Below are positions 1-7,234 of a stretch of DNA of 10,129 bases, in pieces. The DNA lies in the NCBI GenBank assembly GCA_034435395.1, contig DAOTXK010000166.1:1-10129 (forward strand), written 5' to 3'. A model generated the notes under the pieces. The model was not told the origin of the DNA and did not search any database. It was given only the letters and a program-made list of their open reading frames with translations. The translations under genes were made by a program, and so were the position numbers. The first letter of the stretch is position 1; each line of letters opens with the position of its first letter. This DNA is from DAOTXK01 sp034435395. GTDB taxonomy: Bacteria; Chloroflexota; Anaerolineae; Aggregatilineales; Ch27.

Positions 1-40
1 CCATGGCTCCTCGCTCCAGGGCCAAACGGGAGGTTCCTGC
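1..40 (-). other. Possible start of the next downstream gene at the window edge
   Basis: An ATG on the minus strand lies at 4-2, preceded by purine-rich stretches: GGAG about 9 nt upstream, and an AGGAG that is probably too close. It falls just past the stop of the sugar-binding-protein gene, where sugar ABC operons of this class usually continue with an ATPase and a permease. Only one codon is visible, so identity is a guess from context. Confidence 0.25.
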
Positions 41-1213
41 TTACTCGCAGACCTCTTTGATTCCCTCCCAGTCGATCTCCGGCAGTGCGGGGTCAGGGTA
101 GAACAGGCGAGCGTTGGCCTGGTAGGCGATGCGCGGGCGGATGTCAAAGGTCTGTGGCACGTCCAGGCCGCACACGATCCGCACGGCAAACTCACCGCCG
201 AACCAGCCCCAATCCGCAAAGCCGTGGGTGGTTTCGGCGATCATCCGGCCTTCGCTGATCCGTTCCACCGACTCCGGCGTCACATCGTTGGTGAAGATGG
301 CCACGGACTCATCGCCCAGGCTCACCCCGTCAGCCGCGTTCTCCAGCCGACCGGCGGCTTCGGCGGCCAGCATCGCGCCCATCCCCATCTCGTTAGAGGC
401 TGCCCAGATGAAATCCAGCTCCGACGGGTTGGCCTGCAGGATGTCCTCGGCGCAGCCGATGCCCTTCTCGCGGTTCCAGTCAGCGGCGCAGGGCGCCCCC
501 ACGATCTCGATGCCGCGATACTGATCGAGCACGTCGTGGAACCCGTTCAGGCGGGCCGTCGAGAAGAACCCTCCCGCGATGCCCTCGATGATGGCCCCAC
601 GGGCGATGATGGACGCCTTCTCATAGTAGGACAGCCCGCTGTAGAGGTCCTCCCAGAAGGCGATATCCAAGAACTCGTCCGGCGCGATGTCCACCACCTC
701 GCCTTCGCCCAGGACGCCCGGCCCGCCAAAGTAGTCTAGCACAGCATAGGCCGTGACCCTGGCCGCGATGTTGTTATCAAAGCCGATGTACGAGGCGATG
801 TCGACGCCCTCAATCGGCTCCAGCAGGTTCACGATGATGACCGGGATGCCTACCTCGTTGGCCCGCGCCAGGACCGGCTTGATCACCTCCACCTCAATCG
901 GCGAGATGGCGATCACATCTACCTCTCGCTGGATGTAGTCCTCGATGATGGCGACCTGGTCGGCAAAGGCGACGTGCGTGGCCGGGGACTGGCTGATCAC
1001 GGTCACGTTAAACCCGTGGGCGTTGGCATCCGCCGCCGACGCCTCGAAGAAGTCTGTCGCGGTTTTGAACACGCCGGTGATGTCGGGCGGCGTCCAGCCG
1101 ATCACGATAGGTTGCTGCCAGCGAGGGCCTTCCTGGGCATTGGCCCCGAAAGCCATCATCAAACTGACCACCAGCAGCAGTGCCAGCACATGTCCTCTTC
1201 TCTTCCGAAGCAT
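41..1213 (-). CDS. Sugar ABC transporter substrate-binding protein (periplasmic binding protein type 1, ribose/rhamnose-like class)
   Basis: This 390-residue exported receptor probably captures a monosaccharide or related ligand for an ABC importer. Residues 1-26 form a Sec signal peptide (basic MLRKRR start, hydrophobic core, ANA|QE cleavage) with no lipobox cysteine. The mature protein follows the two-lobe PBP1 plan: a beta strand at 36-40, the segment QVAIIEDYIQREVDVIAISP (86-105), GIPVIIVN (122-129), YIGFDNN (142-148), the second-lobe entry ARLNGFHDVLDQY (220-232) and ASNEMGMGA (272-280). The region around 165-215 is longer than in a minimal ribose-binding protein, and Cys242/Cys254 could form a disulfide. 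The ATG is supported by GGAGGT at 1218-1223. It lies 159 nt downstream of the gntR-family gene on the same strand, so it may be co-transcribed and controlled by that regulator. I see no good promoter in the gap, only a weak 5-bp hairpin at 1293-1308. The ligand cannot be named. Confidence 0.88.
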   Translation of the reverse strand: MLRKRRGHVLALLLVVSLMMAFGANAQEGPRWQQPIVIGWTPPDITGVFKTATDFFEASAADANAHGFNVTVISQSPATHVAFADQVAIIEDYIQREVDVIAISPIEVEVIKPVLARANEVGIPVIIVNLLEPIEGVDIASYIGFDNNIAARVTAYAVLDYFGGPGVLGEGEVVDIAPDEFLDIAFWEDLYSGLSYYEKASIIARGAIIEGIAGGFFSTARLNGFHDVLDQYRGIEIVGAPCAADWNREKGIGCAEDILQANPSELDFIWAASNEMGMGAMLAAEAAGRLENAADGVSLGDESVAIFTNDVTPESVERISEGRMIAETTHGFADWGWFGGEFAVRIVCGLDVPQTFDIRPRIAYQANARLFYPDPALPEIDWEGIKEVCE

Positions 1214-1372
1214 GTTGACCTCCGTAAATCTATGCGCTTCGCGGTTGGGTCAGGGCGAATGAACAACTCTGCTGAATAGCGCTCTCCTTTCCCGGCGGCT
1301 TAACGCCGATATGCACGCCCGTTCCGGATAGTCGCGGGTACGCAGGGCCAGGCCCGGCAAGAGCGTCGACCG

Positions 1373-2164
1373 TCAACGGCGGTCCCGGTCCGCAGGTGGT
1401 GATCCGGGGACGGGGCTGTCCTCCGGCAGACGCACCAGCTCAACTTCGAACTTGGATCGATCCCCCCGATGGTACGCCTGGTAGTATTCGAGTGGCGTCC
1501 CGTCACTTAAAAAACTCACGCTGTCCAACAGGATGAGCGGAGCCCCGATCTCCACCCGCAGCAGTTGCGCCTCGTAGGGGCTGGCCAGCACCGCCTCGAT
1601 GGTGCGGCGTCCGCGGGCAACCACCAGCCCATAGCGCGTTTCCAGGAAGCCGTACAGGGACTGGTGTGAGAGGTCCTCGTGGAGCAGCACCGGGCAGAGG
1701 GCGTAGGGGATGTAAGTGGTGACCAGGTTAAGCGGCACGTCCTCCACAAACCGCAGACGCTCGATTTCGATCACTTCGGTCCCGGCGTCGATCTCCAGTC
1801 GGGCGGCCACCTGGCTGCTGGCCGGAACCACCGCCTGTTTGAGAACCTGGGTCACCGGCACATAACCCTGCTCCTTCATATCCTGGTAGAAGCCGGTGAG
1901 CTTCTGGACCAGGCGCTCCCTGATTTTGGGTTTGACGACGAAGGTTCCCCGACCTCGCTCCCGGCGCACCATGCCGGTGAGCGCCAGCTCATTCAGCGCC
2001 TGTCGGATCACCGTCCGGCTGACATCAAACATCTCGCATAATTCGTGCTCAGACGGCAGTTGAGCGCCAGGCTGGAGAGCGCCGCTCTGAATACGCTCTT
2101 GCAGGACCTCTTTGACCTGAAGGTAATAAGGAATGGAACTGCTATGATCAATTGAAAAACCCAA
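1373..2164 (-). CDS. GntR family transcriptional regulator, HutC/FarR (UTRA) subfamily
   Basis: This 263-residue cytoplasmic DNA-binding regulator has an N-terminal winged helix-turn-helix at about 10-78 (IPYYLQVKEVL, LPSEHELCEMFDVSRTVIRQ, GRGTFV). A UTRA effector-binding domain follows at about 95-245, with the typical VIEIERLRF (131-139), VTTYIPYALCPVL (148-160) and PLEYYQAYHRGDRSKFE (224-240). Length is normal for the family. Such proteins usually repress transporter or catabolic genes and release DNA on binding a sugar, sugar phosphate or amino-acid-like effector. The start appears to be TTG: it has AGGA 7 nt upstream, the frame is closed by TAG at 2174-2176, and no in-frame ATG precedes the conserved N-terminus. 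The gene is divergent from the oxidoreductase and upstream of a sugar receptor gene, so these are its likely targets together with its own promoter. The C-terminal tail (about 248-263) is Pro/Arg-rich and not conserved in the family. Confidence 0.93.
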   Translation of the reverse strand: MGFSIDHSSSIPYYLQVKEVLQERIQSGALQPGAQLPSEHELCEMFDVSRTVIRQALNELALTGMVRRERGRGTFVVKPKIRERLVQKLTGFYQDMKEQGYVPVTQVLKQAVVPASSQVAARLEIDAGTEVIEIERLRFVEDVPLNLVTTYIPYALCPVLLHEDLSHQSLYGFLETRYGLVVARGRRTIEAVLASPYEAQLLRVEIGAPLILLDSVSFLSDGTPLEYYQAYHRGDRSKFEVELVRLPEDSPVPGSPPADRDRR

Positions 2165-2180
2165 CTTGTTATCCTATAAT
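2152..2180 (+). promoter_or_regulatory. Strong sigma-70-type promoter for the oxidoreductase gene
   Basis: TTGAAA (-35, 2152-2157), a 17-bp spacer and TATAAT (-10, 2175-2180) match the consensus at 11 of 12 positions with ideal spacing. Transcription would begin near 2187 and read right. The -35 box lies within the first codons of the divergent gntR-family gene, so the two transcription units overlap. Confidence 0.75.
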
Positions 2181-2196
2181 GTTATCATGACAAGTT
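2163..2196. promoter_or_regulatory. Operator candidate: inverted repeats between the divergent promoters
   Basis: A perfect 7-bp inverted repeat, AACTTGT (2163-2169) and ACAAGTT (2190-2196), flanks a 20-bp spacer. Within it, TGTTATCATGACA (2180-2192) is a near-palindrome (half-sites TGTTAT and TGTCAT, 5 of 6 matching), and TGTTATC is repeated directly at 2167 and 2180. The GT...AC ends fit the general GntR operator pattern. The site overlaps the plus-strand -10 box and start region and lies just past the minus-strand transcription start. Bound regulator would therefore block both promoters. Assignment to the adjacent GntR protein is inferred from position. Confidence 0.55.
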
Positions 2197-2206
2197 CTCT
2201 CTCCGT

Positions 2207-2236
2207 ATTATATGGTGGAATAATTGGCGCTGTCAA
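2207..2236 (-). promoter_or_regulatory. Consensus sigma-70-type promoter for the gntR-family gene
   Basis: On the minus strand TTGACA (-35, 2236-2231) and TATAAT (-10, 2212-2207) are both perfect hexamers with an 18-bp spacer. Transcription would start near 2200 and read left through the operator candidate into the regulator's TTG start at 2164, giving a short leader of about 35 nt. Confidence 0.75.
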
Positions 2237-2452
2237 ACATTTGCCGGAAAACTTGCCCGACACCGGTGGGCAGCCGAACGCGCGGAGCCATCGATCGCAC
2301 CGGGAACGCCGCGTCAGCCAATGTTCGGGCATCAATCGGGGCGCTTTTGGGGCGGCCCGATTGCCTACGCCGCCGCGCCAAGGCTTTCGCGGCCTTCAGG
2401 GGCGCTCGATTGATTCAGCGAAGGAACGCGGCCAGCCCGCCGGGCACCTGAT

Positions 2453-2458
2453 AGGGAG
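2453..2458 (+). promoter_or_regulatory. Ribosome binding site that fixes the oxidoreductase start
   Basis: AGGGAG ends 7 nt before the ATG at 2466. No comparable site precedes the earlier in-frame start-like codon at 2166, which lies upstream of the predicted transcription start. This supports the shorter protein. Confidence 0.7.
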
Positions 2459-2465
2459 TGACAGG

Positions 2466-3419
2466 ATGACCAGCCCCGACAACCCACTGCAACCACGCAC
2501 GGTTCCCACGCTCTATTTCGTGGGCGTGACGACGACCAAATCCTCGATCATGAAGGTTTTTCCCCGGTGGTCGGAGGTGTTGGGTCTGGGGGCCGAGATC
2601 GTCGGCTATGACGCCCCGATCCACGCCCCCGCTGAAGTCTATGAAGCCATTGTCCGCCACATCAAAGAAGACCCCCTGTCGATGGGGGCGCTGGTGACCA
2701 CGCACAAGATCGACCTGTTGACCACCACGCGGGATATGTTCGATTATCTGGACCCCTACGCGCGGTTGTGTGGGGAAATCTCGTGCATTTCCAAGCGGGA
2801 CGGGCGGCTGGAAGGGTATGCCAAAGACCCGATCACCTCCGGCCTGGCCTGGGAATCGTTCGTTGAGCCGGGCTATTGGGGGCGCACCGGGGCGCACGTC
2901 CTGTGCCTGGGGGCGGGTGGCTCAGCCATCGCCATCAGCGTTTATCTGGCGGAGCGCCCTGACCCCGCCGACCGTCCCCGGAAGTTCATCGCGGTGAATC
3001 GCTCCCAGCCGCGCCTGGACCAGCTCCAGGCCATTCACCGACAACTGGACACCGATATCGTGTTTGAGTACATCCTCAACCGGGACCCGGCGGTTAACGA
3101 CCGGATCATGGCCTCCCTGCCGCCCGGCTCGATGGTGATCAATGCCACGGGCATGGGCAAAGATCGCCCCGGCTCGCCGATCACGGATGACGGCCTGTTC
3201 CCTGAATACGGCATCGCCTGGGAGCTGAACTACCGCGGCGAACTGGACTTCATGCACCAGGCGCTGCGCCAGGTCGAGAGCCGCCATGTGAAGGTGGAAG
3301 ATGGGTGGGTGTACTTCCTGCATGGCTGGAGCCAGGTGATTGCCGAGGTTTTCCACCTGACCCTGACACCCGAACTGTTCGCCGAACTGGATCGAGCGGC
3401 TGCCGACCTCCGCGCCTAG
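2466..3419 (+). CDS. Shikimate dehydrogenase-superfamily NAD(P)-dependent oxidoreductase (divergent AroE-like)
   Basis: This 317-residue protein has the AroE two-domain layout. The substrate domain carries FVGVTTTKSS (18-27), LVTTHK81 (the position of the AroE catalytic lysine) and GYAKD121 (the position of the catalytic aspartate). The Rossmann domain has VLCLGAGGSA (145-154), the NR pair at 178-179, INATGMG (225-231), WELNYRG (252-258) and a closing helix with GWSQ (287-290). K81 and D121 are 40 residues apart, close to the spacing in AroE, so the hydride-transfer chemistry (alcohol to ketone on a cyclic polyol) is probably kept. The substrate-contact motifs depart from AroE: the SxS motif and NTD are not intact. 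I infer a paralogue acting on a shikimate- or quinate-like or other polyol substrate, not the housekeeping aromatic-pathway enzyme. It is divergent from a GntR regulator and probably controlled by it. It converges on the ARH gene, and no clear terminator is visible in the 71-bp gap (only a 6-bp repeat, GATGAG/CTCATC). Confidence 0.8.
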   Translation: MTSPDNPLQPRTVPTLYFVGVTTTKSSIMKVFPRWSEVLGLGAEIVGYDAPIHAPAEVYEAIVRHIKEDPLSMGALVTTHKIDLLTTTRDMFDYLDPYARLCGEISCISKRDGRLEGYAKDPITSGLAWESFVEPGYWGRTGAHVLCLGAGGSAIAISVYLAERPDPADRPRKFIAVNRSQPRLDQLQAIHRQLDTDIVFEYILNRDPAVNDRIMASLPPGSMVINATGMGKDRPGSPITDDGLFPEYGIAWELNYRGELDFMHQALRQVESRHVKVEDGWVYFLHGWSQVIAEVFHLTLTPELFAELDRAAADLRA

Positions 3420-3490
3420 CCAGCTGACCGGCCCGCCGCGAGCCTGGATGAGTCTCAGTCGCCTCTACGGACCGGACATGACGCCGCTCA

Positions 3491-5308
3491 TCACTCCGAT
3501 GGCAGGGCCGACAGCGCATCAAGCTCCGCCGCGATCACATCACCGGGCAGCCCCACCCCGGCGCGGCCACTCACCCGAATCCCCGTCGCCTGGATCGGCT
3601 CCGGCAGCGCAAAATCAAACACCTGGAAGGGGATGGCGGGGTCCGGGTCCTGGGACAGCGCCGTGTGTTCCGGCACCGGTTGCCACTCCCCGTCAACCAG
3701 GAGGTCCGCCGTTATGGTGCTGAAGCCACCAGCGTTGCCCTCGATGAAACGGATGATCTGCACCTCAACCGGACGGTCATAAGTCACCCACAGCGTGACC
3801 ACGCCATCCTGCGCCCGGGCGCGATAGGCCCGCGGCGGACGCCGGGGTTCCTGGCCGGAGAAGTTTTGCTCCAGGCCATCGGCGAACATCATCGTCCGCG
3901 ACACCGCCACCTCACCGGCAGCGCCCGGCTCGACGGTGCCGCCGGCCAGCCGGACGGCGTTGTTGGCGCTGCGCCGATACAACTGCTCCAGCGGGTTCAG
4001 GCGGAGCGGCTCACCCTCAGGGGCGGGGGGGAGCGTCCACACATCGCCGTCTGCCGTCCCTCCTGCCGCAACGATGGTGCGCTCGATCAGCGGCAGCATA
4101 CGCTCGGCCATCAGGGTGAAGGTGTCTTCGGCCCGTGGGTCATCGGGCAGGTAATCGGGCAGATCGTCCCGTGTGCGAGCGATGTAGTAGCGGTCGGATA
4201 GGGAAACGCCCGGAAACTGGGCGGCCAGCGCGTCAGTGCCGATCAGCAGGCCGACCAGCCCGCCCATGGTCGCCGTGCCGTTGTCGGAGTCCCAGCCGGT
4301 GAGGGTGCCGATCTGAACGGTCCGTCGGAAGTCCCCCTCACCGTAGAGCAAGGCGATCAGCCCGGCGGCGAAATTCACCGACGACTCGGTCCACGTGCGG
4401 TAGACGAAGCCATTTTCTCCCGCGTCGCGATGGTAGCGCGCATACACCCGGTCGCGGGTGCGCTCCCAGTCATCAACGTCAGGATTGTCCAGGAAATCGG
4501 CCAGCACAAAATCCACGATATCCGCCGTCTTGGACGTATCGGGGATGAACTGGCGCGCCTCCTTAACCAGCCACACGACCTGGCTGCGCCCGCTCTGGGT
4601 CTGGTCAGCCAGGGGAGCCAGCGAATACAGCAGGACAAAAAACTGCGCGGCGTGCGCGGCATAACCGCCCGCGGTGGTGCGGATGGGCAGGTCGGCGAGG
4701 CGCAGTGCCTGATCGGGCATGCCAGGGGCCATCGCGCCGAAGATTTCGGTGGTCAGCTGGGCGTCGATCTGCAAGTAATCGGGATTGGCGAGGCCCATGC
4801 CCGTCGCTGGCGGCAGCACACCCTGTTCCATCCAGGTGCGCGCCTGTTGATTGGACACCCAGATGAAATCGTTGATGTGCCGCCGCCATCCATCCGCGAT
4901 CTGGGCTGCTGACAGGAGAGTCGTGTGGTGCTGGTGCATCAGATGCAGATAAACATACTCGATGTCGGTGTCGTCGTCGGCCAGCCAGGGGTCCTGAAAA
5001 ACAAAGTCGATCACCGCGTTCGGCTTCCAGGAAAGATGCTGGTCGAGGCCCCAATCTTCATCGGTGTAGAAGGGCGCGTCTTGCTTCACGGCTTCGGTGG
5101 TCAGCCCCGTCCAATTGGCGAGCGTCTCGCCGAGCCACATGGCCCGCAACCGGTCGGCGTATTGGGAACGGCTGATCTGCCGATCGGTCCCCTGCGCCTG
5201 GGCGACTCCCCCAGTGGCGGGCTGGGTCGCCAGGAATCCCGGCGCGCTCATCAACATCGCCAGGAGAAGGGCCAGTCGGATGGTTCGGTTGGCGTGGGAT
5301 TTCCACAT
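3491..5308 (-). CDS. Secreted ADP-ribosylglycohydrolase-fold protein with C-terminal discoidin-like domain
   Basis: This 605-residue exported protein has a signal peptide at 1-38 (basic N-terminus, core LALLLAMLM, cleavage VAQA|QG). An ARH/DraG-type all-helical hydrolase domain spans about 45-415. Metal-site motifs are recognisable: DDDTD (111-115), matching the family's DDT motif, and GWDSDNGTA (338-346), matching the C-terminal DTD motif. The usual first motif GDALG is replaced by LGETLANWTG (59-68). Residues about 465-600 look like an F5/8 type C or CBM32-like beta-sandwich (MMFADGLEQNFSG, VTLWVTYDRPVEVQIIRF, GIRVSG). Family members remove ADP-ribose from proteins or cleave related N- or O-glycosidic bonds with Mg2+. 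Export plus a carbohydrate-binding-like module suggest an extracellular glycoside or nucleoside-type substrate. It is the last gene of the sugar-transport cluster. The start at 5308 is preferred over an ATG 11 codons upstream because of an ideal AGGAGG and a signal peptide beginning exactly there. Confidence 0.82.
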   Translation of the reverse strand: MWKSHANRTIRLALLLAMLMSAPGFLATQPATGGVAQAQGTDRQISRSQYADRLRAMWLGETLANWTGLTTEAVKQDAPFYTDEDWGLDQHLSWKPNAVIDFVFQDPWLADDDTDIEYVYLHLMHQHHTTLLSAAQIADGWRRHINDFIWVSNQQARTWMEQGVLPPATGMGLANPDYLQIDAQLTTEIFGAMAPGMPDQALRLADLPIRTTAGGYAAHAAQFFVLLYSLAPLADQTQSGRSQVVWLVKEARQFIPDTSKTADIVDFVLADFLDNPDVDDWERTRDRVYARYHRDAGENGFVYRTWTESSVNFAAGLIALLYGEGDFRRTVQIGTLTGWDSDNGTATMGGLVGLLIGTDALAAQFPGVSLSDRYYIARTRDDLPDYLPDDPRAEDTFTLMAERMLPLIERTIVAAGGTADGDVWTLPPAPEGEPLRLNPLEQLYRRSANNAVRLAGGTVEPGAAGEVAVSRTMMFADGLEQNFSGQEPRRPPRAYRARAQDGVVTLWVTYDRPVEVQIIRFIEGNAGGFSTITADLLVDGEWQPVPEHTALSQDPDPAIPFQVFDFALPEPIQATGIRVSGRAGVGLPGDVIAAELDALSALPSE

Positions 5309-5313
5309 GGGCG

Positions 5314-5321
5314 TTCCTCCT
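5314..5321 (-). promoter_or_regulatory. Ribosome binding site that fixes the secreted ARH start
   Basis: On the minus strand AGGAGGAA lies 5 nt before the ATG at 5308 (7 nt counted from the AGGAGG core). The alternative upstream ATG at 5341 would place this site inside the coding region and put a Pro/Gly-rich stretch in front of the signal peptide. Confidence 0.8.
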
Positions 5322-5371
5322 GGTTGGTAAGGCAGGATCACCTTTCAAACCGGCGGGAGCCAGGCGCGGGG

Positions 5372-5393
5372 GGCCGGCCGCTCCCGGCTGGCC
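5372..5393 (-). other. Intercistronic hairpin between permease and ARH genes
   Basis: GGCC-x-GCCG (5372-5380) pairs with CGGC-x-GGCC (5385-5393) around a 4-nt loop, giving eight GC pairs and one mismatch. No T-run follows on the minus strand, so it is more likely an mRNA-stability or attenuation element than a full intrinsic terminator. It sits in the 113-bp gap that separates the last transporter gene from the ARH gene. Confidence 0.4.
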
Positions 5394-5421
5394 GTCGGGT
5401 ACCGCGTCACGATGCCCTGGG

Positions 5422-6261
5422 CTAGGCCTTCAGCCCGCCCTGGGTCAGCCCTTCGATGAAGCGGCGCTGGAGCAGCAGGAACAGCACCAGCACCGGCAGC
5501 ACCATGATGATCGAGCCGGCGTTGGTCAGCCCCCAGTCACGCGAGTAGCGCTGCTGGAAGGCGAACAGGCTGGTCGAAATCGGCTTGAGTTCGGGCTTGT
5601 GCAGAAAGGTCACGGCGAACAGGAACTCGTTCCAGACGAACAGACCGATGACCAGCCCTGCTGTCAGAAAGCCGGGCCAGGTCAGGGGCAGGATCACGTG
5701 ACGCAGCACCTGCAAGTTGGATGCCCCGTCGATCCGGGCCGCGTCCACGAACTCCTGCGGCAAAGAGAGCATGTACGAACGCAGCAGGTAGGTGGAAAAC
5801 GGGGCCATCAGCGCGACGTAGATGATGATCAGCCCAAGGTGGGAGTTCACCAACCCCAGTTGTTTCCAGATGAAAAACAGCGGGATGATGAACAACTGGG
5901 CCGGGACGCCGGTGCCGACCAGGAAATAAAAGGAGATGATGTTGGAGCCGCGGAGCCTCAGCCGGGCCAGGGCAAACGCCGCCATGCCCGCCAGCAACAG
6001 GGTGAACACCACGGTGAAACCGGTGAGGACAAGGCTGTTGGCGATGGTGGTGGCGAAGCTCCCCTGTTCATAGGCATCGGAGTAGTTACTCCACCGAATC
6101 TCCTGGGGCAGCCCGAACGGATCGCTGGCGATCTCCGCCGTCGATTTGAACGAGTTCAGGGTGAGCACCAGCAACGGGATCACCGTGAAGGCCGCCAGCA
6201 GCAGCAAAATGATGTAGTTGGGCAGCGTCGACGGGACGCGCCTGGCGCGTAAGGCCCTCAT
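5422..6261 (-). CDS. Carbohydrate ABC transporter permease, MalG-like (CUT1 family)
   Basis: This 279-residue inner-membrane protein forms one half of the translocation channel. Six hydrophobic segments are visible, at roughly 15-35, 73-98, 108-132, 140-160, 196-217 and 247-265. The first loop contains SFKSTAEI (37-44), typical of MalG-type subunits. The cytoplasmic EAA loop that docks the ATPase is EFVDAARIDGASNLQVLR (170-187), followed by HVILPLTWP. The start chosen overlaps the stop of the preceding permease gene as ATGA (6258-6261), which implies translational coupling and equal amounts of the two subunits. GGAGGGG lies 9 nt upstream. A longer reading from 6318 would overlap the neighbour by about 60 nt with a non-conserved Gly/Arg-rich extension and is disfavoured. 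The substrate cannot be named beyond a sugar or oligosaccharide. Confidence 0.93.
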   Translation of the reverse strand: MRALRARRVPSTLPNYIILLLLAAFTVIPLLVLTLNSFKSTAEIASDPFGLPQEIRWSNYSDAYEQGSFATTIANSLVLTGFTVVFTLLLAGMAAFALARLRLRGSNIISFYFLVGTGVPAQLFIIPLFFIWKQLGLVNSHLGLIIIYVALMAPFSTYLLRSYMLSLPQEFVDAARIDGASNLQVLRHVILPLTWPGFLTAGLVIGLFVWNEFLFAVTFLHKPELKPISTSLFAFQQRYSRDWGLTNAGSIIMVLPVLVLFLLLQRRFIEGLTQGGLKA

Positions 6262-7211
6262 ATCTCCCATCCCCTCCGCCGCAGGAACACAAAGCCGCCG
6301 ACCACCAGCGTCACCCACAGGAACATGACCACGCCAATAGCCGCGGCGTAACCGGCGTCATAACGTTCGAAGGCGTTGCTATAGAGGTAGGTGCCCATCA
6401 CCTCGGAGGCGTGGGCGGGCCCGCCGCTGGTGAGCTGGTAAATATAATCAAACACCAGGCCCGACCAGATGATGATCATCAGCAGGGTGAAAACCAGCGT
6501 GGGGCGGATGCTTGGCAGGGTCACAAACCGGAACTGCTGGAACCGGTTGGCGCCATCCAGGCGAGCGACCTCATACAGCTCCGGGTCCACTGCCGACATC
6601 GCCGCCAGGTACAGGACCAGCAAAAAACCCCAGAAGTGCCAGTTATCCACGAAAGCCACCGCGTAGAGCGCCGTTTCCCGCGAGCCAAAGACCGGGACAT
6701 TCAGGAACATGATGCCCCGGTCCGCCAGCCAGGGGCCAAGACCCACCCTGGGATTCAGCAGGAAGCGCCAGAGCTGGGAATTGACCACCGAGGCCATCAC
6801 GTAAGGGATAAAAAAGAGCACCCGCAGGACCATCTGCCCGCGCTTGATGCCGGCCAGCAAATAGGCGCCCAGCAGGCCCAGGGCCACTGGCGCTATCAAA
6901 AAGATCAGCGTCCACACCAGGTTGTTGCCCAGCGCCCTGAAGAACACACCATCCCGCAACAGTTTCTCAAAATTGCCCAGGCCGATGAAATTAAGCTCCC
7001 CGATCCCGGACCAGTCGGTGAAGGCCACGGCGAGACCGGCGACGGACGGGATGAGGATCACGATCAGGTTCAGCAACAGGACCGGGACCAAGAAAGCCCA
7101 GCGGCCCACCGCCTCCAACCGCCGTCTGGCGGGAAGCGACGGCTGGCGCGGGTGGACGAAGTCCCGCACGGTCGACGGGGTGGAGGTGGATGCCGGTGTC
7201 GAACCAGCCAT
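6258..7211 (-). CDS. Carbohydrate ABC transporter permease, MalF-like (CUT1 family)
   Basis: This 317-residue inner-membrane protein is the partner of the MalG-like subunit. A soluble Ser/Thr/Pro-rich N-terminus (1-30) precedes hydrophobic segments at about 38-64, 97-120, 128-148, 181-206, 238-258 and 286-310. The EAA loop is ELYEVARLDGANRFQQFRF (211-229), followed by TLPSIRP. The conserved FxGLxNF element is present as FIGLGNF (75-81). The ATG at 7211 has GGAG 7 nt upstream, while the earlier in-frame ATG at 7241 has no ribosome binding site, so the shorter form is preferred. The cluster order is binding protein, MalF-like, MalG-like. An ATPase gene is absent, so the pair probably uses a shared MsmK/UgpC-type ATPase encoded elsewhere, as is common in CUT1 systems. 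Confidence 0.93.
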   Translation of the reverse strand: MAGSTPASTSTPSTVRDFVHPRQPSLPARRRLEAVGRWAFLVPVLLLNLIVILIPSVAGLAVAFTDWSGIGELNFIGLGNFEKLLRDGVFFRALGNNLVWTLIFLIAPVALGLLGAYLLAGIKRGQMVLRVLFFIPYVMASVVNSQLWRFLLNPRVGLGPWLADRGIMFLNVPVFGSRETALYAVAFVDNWHFWGFLLVLYLAAMSAVDPELYEVARLDGANRFQQFRFVTLPSIRPTLVFTLLMIIIWSGLVFDYIYQLTSGGPAHASEVMGTYLYSNAFERYDAGYAAAIGVVMFLWVTLVVGGFVFLRRRGWEI

Positions 7212-7234
7212 ATCGTTTCTCCAGTCACTGCTTT

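Larger units (their letters stand above)
2187..2465 (+). other. Untranslated leader of the oxidoreductase mRNA, with a hairpin
   Basis: From the predicted transcription start to the ATG lie about 280 nt with no convincing gene. The frame is open, but its translation upstream of 2466 is low in conserved character and rich in Arg, Gly and Ser. A perfect 8-bp stem, CAATCGGG (2333-2340) with CCCGATTG (2356-2363), encloses a 15-nt loop. A distal CGATTGAT (2407-2414) can pair alternatively with ATCAATCG (2331-2338), so two mutually exclusive folds are possible. I recognise no known riboswitch class. Confidence 0.4.

Noticed and set aside
1214..1372. Promoter or terminator in the gap between the regulator and the PBP1 receptor gene
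   Set aside because: No hexamer pair with acceptable spacing was found, and the only hairpin (1293-1308) has a 5-bp stem without a T-tract.
2224..2451. Possible 75-codon leader peptide in the 5' region of the oxidoreductase
   Set aside because: Arg/Ala-rich composition, no convincing ribosome binding site checked in its favour, and no recognisable attenuation codons.
2166..2465. N-terminal extension of the oxidoreductase to a TTG at 2166
   Set aside because: It would add 100 residues of non-conserved sequence beginning upstream of the predicted transcription start, with no ribosome binding site. The ATG at 2466 has a good one and fits the family start.
3420..3490. Bidirectional terminator between the convergent oxidoreductase and ARH genes
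   Set aside because: Only a 6-bp repeat with a 34-nt loop and a very short palindrome are visible. There is no GC-rich stem followed by a T-run on either strand.
6262..6318. Longer start for the MalG-like permease
   Set aside because: The extension is Gly/Arg-rich and lies inside the upstream permease gene. The ATGA overlap start is the usual arrangement for such coupled subunits.
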